In this document: positions 16,888 through 25,829 of the stretch, piece after piece
Numbering within the stretch: the stretch's first letter is position 1
Layout of the letters: every line of letters starts with the position of its first letter
Source of the DNA: Chersky-840 sp963764205
Lineage (GTDB): Bacteria; Actinomycetota; Acidimicrobiia; Acidimicrobiales; UBA8190
DNA length: 64,000 bases
Assembly (NCBI GenBank): GCA_963764205.1
Contig: CAVXRN010000002.1
Location: 744,001 to 808,000, forward strand
Direction: 5' to 3'
Program-made: the position numbers and the translations under genes
Notes under the pieces: generated by a model
What the model was told of the DNA's origin: nothing
The model's input: only the letters and a program-made list of their open reading frames with translations
Database searches by the model: none

Positions 16888-18048
16888 TCACGGCTCGATG
16901 GCGTGAGGCGCGATCCACGACCGCCCGTCGAAGGTGGCCGCCTGCCCCAGGTCGGTCAGCGTGACACACGAGTCGGTCGCACCGCACGAGATGCTCATGA
17001 GACCGAGCGTGGCATCCACCGACGCGGCCTGGCTCCACACCCCGTTGTCGTCGGTCAGGGCGTCGCCGCGGCCGTCGACCGCCACACAGTGCTCCACCGC
17101 CGCACACGACACGGCGCTGAGCCCGTCGCCGTCGCCGGTCCCGGCGCTCTGCGGGTCGATCGGACTCGGGGCGGACCACGACCCGCCGCGCAGCGTCACC
17201 ACGTTCCCGCTGGGGTCGACGGCCACACAGAACCCCGGGCCCGGGCACGACACGCCCGCCAGCGCGTTGTGGCTGAGGTACCGGTCGGAGCTCACGCTCT
17301 TGGCCGGCTCCAGCGTGCTCGGTGTCGACCAGCTCTTCCCGTCGAAGATGAGCGCCCGGCCTCCCACCGTCACGGCGACGCAGAAGGTCGGGGTCGCACA
17401 CGACAGGCCCGAGATCCCCGCCGTGCCGGCCTGACGGTCGGTGAGGTAGTCACCTCGTGGCTCGATGCGCCGAGGCCTCGTCCAACGCCGGCCGTCGAAG
17501 GTCCACACCCGACCGACGACGTCGCCGGCCATACAGAAGGTGGTGCCGACGCACGACACCGCGCTGAGACCGCTCGTGCCGGAGCTGTCGGCTCCTCCCG
17601 CACTCTTGTGGCCGACCGCCGTGGCCGGTGACCAGCCCGCTCCTCGCAGCACGTAGGCGTCGCCGTCGGCGCCCACCGCCACACAGAAGTCGGGGGCGGT
17701 ACACGAGACGCCGGTGAGCGCCGACGCCTGCAGCGACCACGGCTTCGACCACACACCGTTGACGAAGCGCAGCGCGTTGCCCTGGTCGTCGACCGCCACA
17801 CAGAACTGCGCGGTCGGGCACGAGACGCTGAGCGGCACGCTCCGGCCGGCCCGAGCCCCCACCGCGTGCGCGGGCCGCACGGCGAGGTACGTGGCACCCA
17901 GCGCGGCGAGTACGACTCCGACCACCGCCAGGAACGCCATCCGTTTCCACACGAGGCCGGTCGGGTCAGGCGGGGTCGGGTCAGGCGGGGTCGGGTCAGG
18001 CGGGGTCGGGGCAGACGGCGTCGGGTCGGGCGACGCGTCGGAGCTCAC
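16888..18048 (-). CDS. Membrane-anchored protein with seven SCxxxxFCVAV repeats (putative beta-propeller)
   Basis: 386 residues from GTG 18048. A Pro/Asp-rich cytoplasmic head (1-30, three PPDPT copies) precedes one membrane helix (about 37-57). The rest is seven repeats of about 40-50 residues, each opening with SC....FC(V/M)AV, followed by G.A..F.G..WS.P. Two cysteines five residues apart recur in each repeat and may form a disulfide. Seven such units suggest a seven-bladed propeller outside the membrane. Function unknown; propellers often bind ligands or partners. It begins one base after the stop of the glycosyltransferase gene upstream, so the two are probably co-expressed. Confidence 0.7.
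   Translation of the reverse strand: MSSDASPDPTPSAPTPPDPTPPDPTPPDPTGLVWKRMAFLAVVGVVLAALGATYLAVRPAHAVGARAGRSVPLSVSCPTAQFCVAVDDQGNALRFVNGVWSKPWSLQASALTGVSCTAPDFCVAVGADGDAYVLRGAGWSPATAVGHKSAGGADSSGTSGLSAVSCVGTTFCMAGDVVGRVWTFDGRRWTRPRRIEPRGDYLTDRQAGTAGISGLSCATPTFCVAVTVGGRALIFDGKSWSTPSTLEPAKSVSSDRYLSHNALAGVSCPGPGFCVAVDPSGNVVTLRGGSWSAPSPIDPQSAGTGDGDGLSAVSCAAVEHCVAVDGRGDALTDDNGVWSQAASVDATLGLMSISCGATDSCVTLTDLGQAATFDGRSWIAPHAIEP
17961..18005. repeat. Three perfect 15-bp tandem repeats inside a coding region
   Basis: The unit TCGGGTCAGGCGGGG occurs three times without change at 17961-17975, 17976-17990 and 17991-18005, with a decayed fourth copy after it. On the coding (minus) strand it gives PPDPT per unit, so copy-number change would not shift the frame. 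Confidence 0.9.
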
Positions 18049-18049
18049 C

Positions 18050-18859
18050 TCAGATCAGCTCCCGGTAGAACTCGGGGTCCCGTTGGATGCGCTGGTAGAC
18101 CTCGTCGCTCAGACGTTCGGCGTCGGCCGCGGTCCGGGCGTGGAAGCGCTGGGCCCGGGCCCGGTTGCGCCGCCGCAGGAGACGACCGAGACCCGGCACG
18201 TGCTTGGCCCGGGTGGTGAGCCGGGGCGGGTTGACGAGGTCGACTCGTCCGACGGCCCAGCGAAAGCCGGCGCCGTGGTGGTACACGATGCCCCCGTAGA
18301 CACCAAACCACAGCGGGTGCAGATCGACCCGATTGCTCCGCAGCAGCGGTGTCCACTCGTCGCCGGCGCGCTCGAGCGCCCGGAGAAGGTTCCCGCCCAC
18401 GTCGGTGGTGCGCGTGCCGCCGGCGGTCTCCCACGAGTATCCCGGGGACCAGTCCCCGTGGAGACGATCCCAGTCGCGGACTCTGATGGCGCAGAACGAG
18501 GGGTGGGGTTGGCGGTCGGTGACGTTCTCGTCCCTGCGCACCGCCACGAGAGCCGAGCGCTCGAGCCCGTGGCGCACCGTCGGGAGCGGGTCGGAGATCG
18601 GGAAAGCATCGCCGTCGAGGAAGATCATGATGTCGTCGGGCCCCGCGTCGGTGGCGATCTCCCCGGCCAGAAGGTTGAGCTTCCCGGGGTGGTCCCCGAG
18701 GATAGTGAAGACCTTGTCGAATTTATGGGCGTGCCCGTCCGGGACGTCCTGAAGATTGGCGTAGACCTTGAAGGGCTCGCCCATGTTCCGACGGAGAAAG
18801 GCCAATTGCAGATCGATCCAGCGGGGCGACGCGACGTGCACGGTGGCGACGTAGATCAT
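18050..18859 (-). CDS. Putative GT-A glycosyltransferase
   Basis: 269 residues starting MIYVATVHVASPRW at ATG 18859. The segment DIMIFLDGDAFPISDP (near 85-100) has the layout of a metal- and sugar-nucleotide-binding DxD site. The region ending in VYGGIVYHHGAGF resembles acceptor loops of small nucleotide-diphospho-sugar transferases. I cannot name the subfamily. A TATGGT box five bases before the ATG suggests a leaderless transcript. The gene is divergent from the sulfotransferase at 18886 and runs straight into the repeat protein. Confidence 0.6.
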   Translation of the reverse strand: MIYVATVHVASPRWIDLQLAFLRRNMGEPFKVYANLQDVPDGHAHKFDKVFTILGDHPGKLNLLAGEIATDAGPDDIMIFLDGDAFPISDPLPTVRHGLERSALVAVRRDENVTDRQPHPSFCAIRVRDWDRLHGDWSPGYSWETAGGTRTTDVGGNLLRALERAGDEWTPLLRSNRVDLHPLWFGVYGGIVYHHGAGFRWAVGRVDLVNPPRLTTRAKHVPGLGRLLRRRNRARAQRFHARTAADAERLSDEVYQRIQRDPEFYRELI

Positions 18860-18864
18860 GACCC

Positions 18865-18870
18865 ACCATA
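18865..18870 (-). promoter_or_regulatory. -10 box of a likely leaderless promoter (TATGGT)
   Basis: On the minus strand TATGGT ends five bases before ATG 18859; CTATGG one base further on gives a spacing of six. No ribosome-binding site is seen. Confidence 0.4.
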
Positions 18871-18885
18871 GGCAACGCCCGATGG

Positions 18886-19806
18886 TTGTCGGACACCGAC
18901 GTCCTGTGGCAGCCTGACCCCGTGGCCCTCCGGACAGCGCTGGGAAAGGCGCTGTACCGGGCGCCCGACGGACTGCGCAAGGCGTTGCCCCGCTCGGTGC
19001 GCGAGGGCATGCGACGTCGCGTCGGGCCCTTCGCCCCGTGGGAGGCAGGTTTTTCGCACTCGACGCCCCCGGCCGTGCCCGGTGAGGAGCCCGGCGCGCC
19101 CGACTTCGTCGGCATCGGCGTGCAGAAGGCGGGGACGACATGGTGGTTCGAGATGATCGTGGCCCATCCCGACGTGGCCCATCACGGGGCCATCCACAAG
19201 GAGCGCCACTATTTCGCCCCCTATGCCACCCGGACCTTCGGCCCCGAGCAGGTGCGCGGCTATCACGAGTGGTTCCCTCGCCCCAACGGCAAGAAGACGG
19301 GGGAGTGGACGCCGGACTACGTCTACCAGCCCTGGGTGCCGCCCCTGCTCGAACAAGCCGCCCCCGACGCACGGATCCTCGTCATCGTGCGCGACCCCGT
19401 CGAGCGGTTCGTGTCGGGTCTCACCCACAGCGGGTTGGTGCCCGGCTCGCATCTCGGGACCGTCGTGGCCGAGTCGGTGGACCGGGGGTTCTACGCGGCC
19501 GCACTGCAGCGCTGGGCCGCGGCCTTCGAGTCGCATCGGATCCTCGTCCTGCAGTACGAGCGGTGTGTCTCGGACCCGGGGCAGGCCCTGGCCCGCACCT
19601 ACCGGTTCCTGGAGCTCGATGACGGGTTCCGACCGACGGCCATCAACGAGGCGGCGAGCCCCACCCGCGAGCCGAAGGTCGCGCTCGAGCCCGAGGCCCG
19701 GCGGCGCCTGGTCGAGCTCTATCGCGACGACGTGGCCGCGCTGGTCGAGCTCGTCCCCGACCTCGACCTGAGCCTGTGGGCGAATTTCCGGACGGGCCCG
19801 GGCTAG
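18886..19806 (+). CDS. Sulfotransferase family protein
   Basis: 306 residues from TTG 18886; GTG 18922 is an equally possible start and leaves more room for the divergent promoter. The phosphosulfate loop GVQKAGTT is at 78-85 and the 3'-phosphate segment VRDPVERFVSG about 100 residues on. The GVQKAGTTWWFEMI opening marks a subfamily distinct from the GMHRSGTS and GAPK-GTT types elsewhere in this window. HKERHYFAPY and GEWTPDYVY match substrate-side motifs of Sulfotransfer_1 proteins. It stands alone on the plus strand between two minus-strand units. Confidence 0.83.
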   Translation: MSDTDVLWQPDPVALRTALGKALYRAPDGLRKALPRSVREGMRRRVGPFAPWEAGFSHSTPPAVPGEEPGAPDFVGIGVQKAGTTWWFEMIVAHPDVAHHGAIHKERHYFAPYATRTFGPEQVRGYHEWFPRPNGKKTGEWTPDYVYQPWVPPLLEQAAPDARILVIVRDPVERFVSGLTHSGLVPGSHLGTVVAESVDRGFYAAALQRWAAAFESHRILVLQYERCVSDPGQALARTYRFLELDDGFRPTAINEAASPTREPKVALEPEARRRLVELYRDDVAALVELVPDLDLSLWANFRTGPG

Positions 19807-19812
19807 CGAGAT

Positions 19813-20700
19813 TCAGCGGGCCGAGGGCACCGGGACCGCCCCGGCGCGTTGCGCGGCACGGTCGGGCCCGGTCAGGTAGAGACGGGCCAGCTCGGCCGTC
19901 GAGCGACGCCGATCGCCCCGGTACGCCACGAGGCGAAGCGCCAGCCCCACGAGCGTGCCGGCGCGGTACAGGGCCCAGCCGACAGATCCGTACCACTTGC
20001 GGACGTACCGCTCGATCGCCGCGTGCAGACGGAGTCGGTGCCGGGCCTGATCGGTCTCGGTTCCCCCCGCGGCGTGCTGAGCCGACACCGCCGGACAGAG
20101 ACGAACCTGCCAGCCGCGCTCGAGGGCACGACGCTGCCAGTCCTCGTCCTCGCTGTACAAGAAGAACCGTTCGTCGAACCCGCCGACCTGCGCGAGGCTC
20201 GCCTTGCGGATGAGCAGGATGGCGCCGCCCAGGAAATATCGCTGCGACCGCAGTCGTCGACGGGTCAACCCGACGGCTTCGGCCCATGCCCCCGCCGGCG
20301 TGTGCCAGGGCCAGCGCGCCCGGCTGGCCGTGTCGGAGCCCGGGACGTGCTGGGCCGGTGCCACACAGGCGAGGTCGGGGTGGGCGAGGAGCTCCTGGTG
20401 CAGCCGGTCCAGCGCGTCGGGACCGATCCGGGCGTCGGGGTTGAGCAGGAGCACGTCGCGGGTGGGGTCGGTGAGGCGCCGCAGTGCAAGATTGACCGCG
20501 GCCGCGAACCCGAGGTTGGCGCCCGCGTCCACGTATTGGGCGCCCGCGGCGCGCACCACGGCCGCGGTGGCCTCCGAGGACGAGTTGTCCACCACGAGCG
20601 TCGCGAACCGGTCCTCCAGCGCGGCGAGCGCGCCGTCGAGCACGTCGGGAGGGCCGTAGGCGACGACGACGACATCGAGCCCCGTCGTGGCCGCGCTCAT
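19813..20700 (-). CDS. GT2 glycosyltransferase, WbbL/rhamnosyltransferase-like
   Basis: 295 residues from ATG 20700, overlapping the YfhO stop (ATGA). The GT-A core reads VVVVAYG, VVDNSSSE, GANLGFAAAVN and LLNPDARI (the DxD-like site), then FFLYSEDEDW. This is the pattern of GT2 rhamnosyl- or galactofuranosyltransferases such as WbbL. It is a paralogue of the gene at 30494, sharing the C-terminal ARLY..GP.R..R.G.VP tail. It is the last gene of a seven-gene minus-strand run. Confidence 0.83.
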   Translation of the reverse strand: MSAATTGLDVVVVAYGPPDVLDGALAALEDRFATLVVDNSSSEATAAVVRAAGAQYVDAGANLGFAAAVNLALRRLTDPTRDVLLLNPDARIGPDALDRLHQELLAHPDLACVAPAQHVPGSDTASRARWPWHTPAGAWAEAVGLTRRRLRSQRYFLGGAILLIRKASLAQVGGFDERFFLYSEDEDWQRRALERGWQVRLCPAVSAQHAAGGTETDQARHRLRLHAAIERYVRKWYGSVGWALYRAGTLVGLALRLVAYRGDRRRSTAELARLYLTGPDRAAQRAGAVPVPSAR

Positions 20701-23054
20701 GGTGCGGGTGCCACCCGACGCCGGCGCCGGCCGACGACGAAGCCGGTCGTCATGACCGCCACCCCCCCCACGGCCACCGCACCGGCCACGGCGAGGCCGG
20801 CGGTGAAGGCAGCAGGCCAGTAGTGGAGCTCCACCACGTGAGAGCCGGCGGGGACACGCGCCTGCAACATGAGTCCGTCAGCCCAGGACGTGAGGGCCAG
20901 GGGGTGGCCGTCGATGGTGGCGCTCCAGCCCGGCACCGCGGTCAGGCGCAGCCGCACGATGCTCGCGGTGGGTTCGTCCACGACGACCCGCCACGACGCC
21001 GCGTCGGGGTACGTCACCGCCAGGGGCTGGCCCTGCGCGTCGGCCGGTAGCGGCGCACCGCCCGCCGACACCGGGTTGGCCGTCGCCGGCCCCGACGCCG
21101 GGACGTAGTACAGCCGCTCGCCCGCGAAGATCCCCACCAGCGTGACACCCACCCCGAAGAGCGGGTGCCGGCCCGGCGGCTCGAGCACGTATTGGACACC
21201 GAACTCCCGGGCTTGGGGGGCTTTGGTGAACTGGGCACAGAAGATGCCCAGGTGCTGCAGCGACGGGGGGCTCGGCTGCCCACCCGCGGCCCGCCAGACG
21301 CGGAAGTAGTCGGCGGGGAGGATGGGGTCGTACACGGCCATCTCGTGGAGGCCGTACGCGATGTTGGCGTTGGGCCTGATGCCCACCTCGTGTTTCGAGG
21401 CGGTGTTGTAGCGCAGGGAACGACACGACCCGAACCCCACCAGGGACGGTCCCACGGTCCGCGTCAACGCCGTGATGGCGGGGTTGGTGGGGAAGTAGGA
21501 CGAGCTCACCGACCAGTAGGGGATCCCCGCACTGAGCAGGAAGGCCGTCTCCAGGGCGAGGAGCACCGCGCCACCGACCTGCGCGTTGCGTACACCCCTC
21601 GTCGACGTGTGGGCGCCAGAGCGCGGTGACCACAACCAGAACCCTGTGACGGCCAAACCGACGACGGACTCGACCGCGGGCCAGATGAGCCTCGACTGGT
21701 GTTGTTGGATCGAGCCCGCCAGGTCGAGCTGCGCCGCCAACGCCAGGCCGGCCACGATGACCAACAGGACCGTGAAGGACCCGGCCGCCCACTGCACCGC
21801 CAACCGCTCGCGCGCCGGGCGCACGAGCGCGTCGAGGCCGATGGCACCGAGCACCGCCAGTGCCAACGCCAGGAGCATCACCGCTCGGCTCCACGTGATC
21901 GTCTGGCCACCGGGCACGCGGTGCAACACCGAGTTGGCAGGGGAGAAGAAGGTGAGCAGCGTGCTCACCACCGTGACCGCCACCAGCGCGGGCACCTCGG
22001 GCCGCTTCCACGACATCCTCGTCCCCACCACCGCCATGGCCAGGACGACCACGCCGACGTAGGCGGTCGTCGTGAAGTCCTTGCCCTGGAGGCCCACCAA
22101 CAAGACGTTGGGCAGATGCGTGAGCGGGAAGGCGGGCGTGCCGGTGCCGTTGCGGCGGACCGAGTTCACACCCAGCTGGGCACCGGGGAACAACAGCGGT
22201 GCCCCCAGCCCGAACCCGCACACAACGCCCACCGCGAGGTCACACAGCGGGCGCACGACGCGGCCGTGGTCCGCCCGGGGCCGGGCCACCAAGTACGCGA
22301 CGACGAACACCGCCACCGCCACGCCCGTGGCGACGAGGCTCTCGGGATGCCCTCCGTACACCGCGAAGCCGACGGCGAGGGCGAGCATCACGACGTTGCG
22401 CATGCGACGCGAGCCGCGCAGGATGCCCACCACCGCGGCGAGGATCCAGCCGGCCCAGCACGTGACCGAGGTGTGGGGCCATCCGGCGTGGACGATCATC
22501 GGCCCCGACAACTCGAACGCCATCCCGCCGAACGCGGCGGCCAGCGGGCCCAACCGCAGCACCCGGCACAACACGTACGCACCGGTCCCGGCGATGATGA
22601 GCTTGGTCAGCACCGCCGCGGTGTACGCGAAGCTGACCGGGACCAGATACCCCACGAGCGCGGGGACGCTGAAGACCGCCGACTGCCAGTTGAAGGCCAG
22701 TGGCATGCCCAGGACGTTGTAGGGGTTCCACAGCGGAAGGTGTCCACTGCGGACCTGGTGCCAGGCGAGGTCGGTCCACGGGATGAACTGCTCGATCTGG
22801 TCCGACTGGACGGAGTTGTGGACGGTGACGCCCGGTTGTCGTGTCAACCCGAACCGGGTCAACAGGTCGAACGGGCCGAGTGACACCCCGGGCCGCAGAG
22901 CCGGCAGGAGCACGATCACCGCCGCCGCAACCACCCAGGCCACGCCCATGACGTCGGCCCACCGCCCCCGAGACGACACCGGTCGATCGACGCTCTGCGC
23001 CACGACGCCGGCCCCGGGAGCCGGGTCGTCGCGGCCTACCCCCCGCTGATGCAC
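20697..23054 (-). CDS. YfhO-family multi-pass membrane protein (GT-C-like)
   Basis: 785 residues, with about a dozen membrane helices and a soluble C-terminal domain followed by one helix and a basic tail. Conserved segments VHNSVQSDQIEQFIPWTDLAWHQ (in two parts), LPLWNPYNVLGMPLAFNWQ and GGHPESL match the copies at 8410 and 38022. Family members are thought to use polyprenyl-phosphate sugars outside the membrane. The start GTG 23054 keeps an unconserved 35-residue head; ATG 22949 is an alternative. It sits nine bases after the aminotransferase stop and overlaps the following GT2 gene. Confidence 0.78.
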   Translation of the reverse strand: MHQRGVGRDDPAPGAGVVAQSVDRPVSSRGRWADVMGVAWVVAAAVIVLLPALRPGVSLGPFDLLTRFGLTRQPGVTVHNSVQSDQIEQFIPWTDLAWHQVRSGHLPLWNPYNVLGMPLAFNWQSAVFSVPALVGYLVPVSFAYTAAVLTKLIIAGTGAYVLCRVLRLGPLAAAFGGMAFELSGPMIVHAGWPHTSVTCWAGWILAAVVGILRGSRRMRNVVMLALAVGFAVYGGHPESLVATGVAVAVFVVAYLVARPRADHGRVVRPLCDLAVGVVCGFGLGAPLLFPGAQLGVNSVRRNGTGTPAFPLTHLPNVLLVGLQGKDFTTTAYVGVVVLAMAVVGTRMSWKRPEVPALVAVTVVSTLLTFFSPANSVLHRVPGGQTITWSRAVMLLALALAVLGAIGLDALVRPARERLAVQWAAGSFTVLLVIVAGLALAAQLDLAGSIQQHQSRLIWPAVESVVGLAVTGFWLWSPRSGAHTSTRGVRNAQVGGAVLLALETAFLLSAGIPYWSVSSSYFPTNPAITALTRTVGPSLVGFGSCRSLRYNTASKHEVGIRPNANIAYGLHEMAVYDPILPADYFRVWRAAGGQPSPPSLQHLGIFCAQFTKAPQAREFGVQYVLEPPGRHPLFGVGVTLVGIFAGERLYYVPASGPATANPVSAGGAPLPADAQGQPLAVTYPDAASWRVVVDEPTASIVRLRLTAVPGWSATIDGHPLALTSWADGLMLQARVPAGSHVVELHYWPAAFTAGLAVAGAVAVGGVAVMTTGFVVGRRRRRVAPAP

Positions 23055-23063
23055 GCCGGGAGC

Positions 23064-24194
23064 CTAGGCGCCGACCGCAAGCTGCTCGATGACCTCCACC
23101 ACACGCCCGAGATCGGTGTCGGTCAGTGTGGATCCGCTGGGCAGGCACAAACCCTGAGAGAAGATCCCCGCAGCGACGTCGCCGCCGAGGCTCCTTGTGT
23201 CGGCGAACAGCGGCATGAGATGCAGCGGTTTCCACGTCGGTCGCGCCTCGATGTCATGGGCTTCGAGCGCGAGACGGATGTCCTCGGGCGTGGCGCCGAA
23301 CACCTCGGGGTCGACGAGGATGCACGTGAGCCAATTGTTGGGCTCGCCGTAGTCGGCCCGGGGCATGAAGCGGATCCCCGGGATGACGCCCAGCGCGGCG
23401 CGGTACGCCTCGTTGACGACCCGGCGTCGCTCGATGCGGCGGTCGAGCCCTCGCAGTTGTGCCACGCCCAGCGCGGCCAGCAGATTGCTCATCCGGTAGT
23501 TGAAACCCAGGTCGATGTGCTCATAGTGCGCCTCGGGCTCCCGGGCCTGGGTGGCCAGGTGCCGGGCGCGCCCGGCCAGCGCAGCGTCGCGCGACACGAG
23601 CATGCCCCCGCCGCTGGTGGTGATGATCTTGTTCCCGTTGAACGAGAACACCGCCGCGGCGCCGAACGATCCCGCCGCCGCTCCGCGGTACGACGCCCCG
23701 AGGGCTTCGGCCGCGTCCTCCACCAGCGGCACGCCGTACTGCTCACACAGCGGGACGAGGCGCCCGTAGTCGGCGCACTGCCCGTAGAGGTCCACGGTCA
23801 CCACGGCCCGCGGCAACGCGCCGCGCTGGGCCCGTTCCTGTAACTCCTGGGCCACGAGGTCCGGCGCGAGCTGCCAGGTCTCTTTGTCGCAGTCGACCAG
23901 CACGGGTCGGGCCCCGATGTACGTCGCCGCGTTGGCCGTCGCCACGAAGGTGAAGGTGGGCACGAGCACGTCGTCGCCGGGCCCGACACCCACCAGCAGC
24001 AGGGCCAGATGCAACGCCGCGGTGCCACTCGACAGCGCCACTGCGTGGGGCACACCCACCCGCCGGGCCAGCTCGTCCTCGAACATGTCGACGTGGGGGC
24101 CGAGCGGCGCGATCCAACCCGAGTCGAGCGCCTCGAGGAGCAACCGACGTTCCTCGGTCCCGACGTCGGGGGGCGAGAGGTACACGCGGCTCAT
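23064..24194 (-). CDS. DegT/DnrJ/EryC1 family sugar aminotransferase (PglE-like)
   Basis: 376 residues from ATG 24194 (ATGA overlap). PLP lysine is Lys-189 in SFNGNKIITTSGGG, and VEDAAEALG (158-166) carries the PLP-contacting aspartate. SSGTAALHLAL and the GSFGAAAVFSFNGNK run are diagnostic. The order acetyltransferase, sugar-phosphate transferase, aminotransferase on one strand resembles bacillosamine-type routes, where the enzyme makes a UDP-4-amino-4,6-dideoxy sugar. No 4,6-dehydratase lies next to it. Because of a frameshift in the upstream gene the sequence reads as one long fused frame to 25157; the ATGA junction shows two genes. Confidence 0.85.
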   Translation of the reverse strand: MSRVYLSPPDVGTEERRLLLEALDSGWIAPLGPHVDMFEDELARRVGVPHAVALSSGTAALHLALLLVGVGPGDDVLVPTFTFVATANAATYIGARPVLVDCDKETWQLAPDLVAQELQERAQRGALPRAVVTVDLYGQCADYGRLVPLCEQYGVPLVEDAAEALGASYRGAAAGSFGAAAVFSFNGNKIITTSGGGMLVSRDAALAGRARHLATQAREPEAHYEHIDLGFNYRMSNLLAALGVAQLRGLDRRIERRRVVNEAYRAALGVIPGIRFMPRADYGEPNNWLTCILVDPEVFGATPEDIRLALEAHDIEARPTWKPLHLMPLFADTRSLGGDVAAGIFSQGLCLPSGSTLTDTDLGRVVEVIEQLAVGA

Positions 24195-25157
24195 GCCGAG
24201 GGCCTCGGCCCCGGTGAGAGCGCCCCGCACACGCCGGCCGCCGCCACCATGACGACGGCGCTGCCCACGGCGACCGCCACGGCCCCGGCCCGGCTGTCGG
24301 CGCGGCGACGCGACCACGGCCAGCGTTGCCAACACCGCCTCGACCCCGATGTAGGCCGACGCGACAGCGATGGGGGACCAGCCGCGAGCCACGAGAAGAT
24401 CGTAGGGGTGGCGGCGATCCCCGCCCGTGATCGACTGGCGCGCCCGCAGCCGGCGCACCACCGCGAACCCGACCTCGGATGCGGGGATGGCGACGAGAGC
24501 CAGGCAGGCCACACCGAGCGCCGGGCGCGTCCGGGGCGCCCAGGCCGTGGCCAGCAGGACGGCGAGCACCGCCCCGAGCAGATACGCGCCGGCGTCACCC
24601 AGGTACACGCGTGCCGGAGGGCGGTTGTAGAGGAGGAACCCGAGCAACGACGCCGCCACCGCCACCGCCTGGTCCCTCCCCCCGCCGTGCAGGACCACCG
24701 CGAAGCCGGCACAGGCGACGGCGACCGTGCCTGCCGCCAATGCGTCGAGCCCGTCGAGGAAGTTCACGCCGTTCATGAGGATCACGGCCACCACGACGAC
24801 GAGCACCCCGCCCCCGACGCCACCGACCCTGGTCGGCACCACCACGGCGATCCCCGCCCCGATGGCGACCTGCCCCGCCAGGCGGAGGCGGGCCGGCACG
24901 TCGAGGTAGTCGTCGAGCAACCCGAGGACCACCGCGCCGGCGAGGGGCGCGATCACGACCGGGTGCCCGAGTGCCATCCCCACCACCGCAGCGAGGAACA
25001 CCGCCACCCCGCCCAGGTACGGGACCGGCGCCGACTGGGGCTTGAGCGGCCCGGGACGGTCGACGACGCCGGTGCGCCGTGCCACGGCCATGGCCACGGG
25101 CGTGAGGATGACCGCGGCGACGAACGCGGCCGCGCCCACCCCCACCAGGCGCGTCAC
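24191..25157 (-). CDS. Polyprenyl-phosphate sugar-1-phosphate transferase (WecA/MraY family), frameshift near 3' end
   Basis: About 321 residues from GTG 25157 (GTGA overlap with the acetyltransferase). Motifs of the family are present: DRPGPLKPQSAPVPYLGG (33-50), DDYLD (82-86), NFLDGLDALAAG (132-143), VYLGDAG and GGDRRHPYDLL. The enzyme moves a sugar-1-phosphate from a nucleotide onto the carrier lipid and starts glycan assembly. Around 24300-24310 the frame shifts by +1; the last 30 or so residues then form the expected final helix (AGAVAVAVGSAVVMVAAAG) and end at the ATGA junction. The span of 967 bases is 3n+1, pointing to one extra base, perhaps in GG 24304-24305. Confidence 0.82.
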
Positions 25158-25828
25158 GAACCGGGCCGGGCGTGCTTCACGGCGCGGTGCGGGACGGCGG
25201 TCTGCATCAGCACCGACACCGTGCCCCGATGGAGCTCGAAGGTGCGCGCCGGCGTGAATCCCGCCCGTCGGTACATCGCCACGGCCGGGGCGTTGTCGGC
25301 ACCCACCACGACGTGCGCGGCATCGAGCCCGCGGCGTTCGAGCTCGGTCAGGAACCCCTCGACCAGGGTCCGCCCGACGTGGCGGCCGCGAGAGCGGGGA
25401 TCTACCGCCACCGACAGGAGTTCGCCCCCGTCGGCGTCGTCGTCACCGCGTCCGTGACGCAGGGTCTCGAGCACCCGGGGCAACGCGGTGAGGAGGCGCA
25501 CGGGAGCGCTCAGCGAGGCCGCCACTCCGTCGCGCAGGAGAAAGCTGCGGTACAGCGCCCCGACCGCCCCCGAGCCGGCGATGAACCCGACGATCGAGCC
25601 CTCGGACTCGGCGACGAGGACGAAGGAATCCTCCGAGAGTGCGATGCGGCGGTAGAGGCGCCCGAGGAAGCGTGGGCCGAGGCTCGACAGAAACCCTTCG
25701 GTGATGAGCCGCGCGTGCATGCCCGCGACGGTCGACGCGTCACGGGAGGTCGCCGTGCGCAACGCCACCGGGTGCTCGTCGGGCGGGTCGGCTGCCGGAC
25801 CACCCCCACCGCCACGCATCCTCGCCAC
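25154..25828 (-). CDS. GNAT-family N-acetyltransferase
   Basis: 224 residues from GTG 25828; ATG 25819 is an alternative. The acetyl-CoA-binding signature LLSVAVDPRSRGRHVGRTLVE appears near 140-160 (two adjoining blocks), followed by NAPAVAMYRRAGF, typical of GNAT. Located directly before the sugar-phosphate transferase and aminotransferase genes, it may acetylate the amino group made by the DegT enzyme, as WecD does. A different acceptor cannot be excluded. The stop overlaps the next start as GTGA. Confidence 0.78.
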   Translation of the reverse strand: MARMRGGGGGPAADPPDEHPVALRTATSRDASTVAGMHARLITEGFLSSLGPRFLGRLYRRIALSEDSFVLVAESEGSIVGFIAGSGAVGALYRSFLLRDGVAASLSAPVRLLTALPRVLETLRHGRGDDDADGGELLSVAVDPRSRGRHVGRTLVEGFLTELERRGLDAAHVVVGADNAPAVAMYRRAGFTPARTFELHRGTVSVLMQTAVPHRAVKHARPGS

Positions 25829-25829
25829 T

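Noticed and set aside
23064..25157. A single 697-residue fusion of sugar-phosphate transferase and aminotransferase
   Set aside because: The transferase's last helix is found in a shifted frame ending in an ATGA junction with the aminotransferase start, so two genes plus one extra base explain the sequence better.
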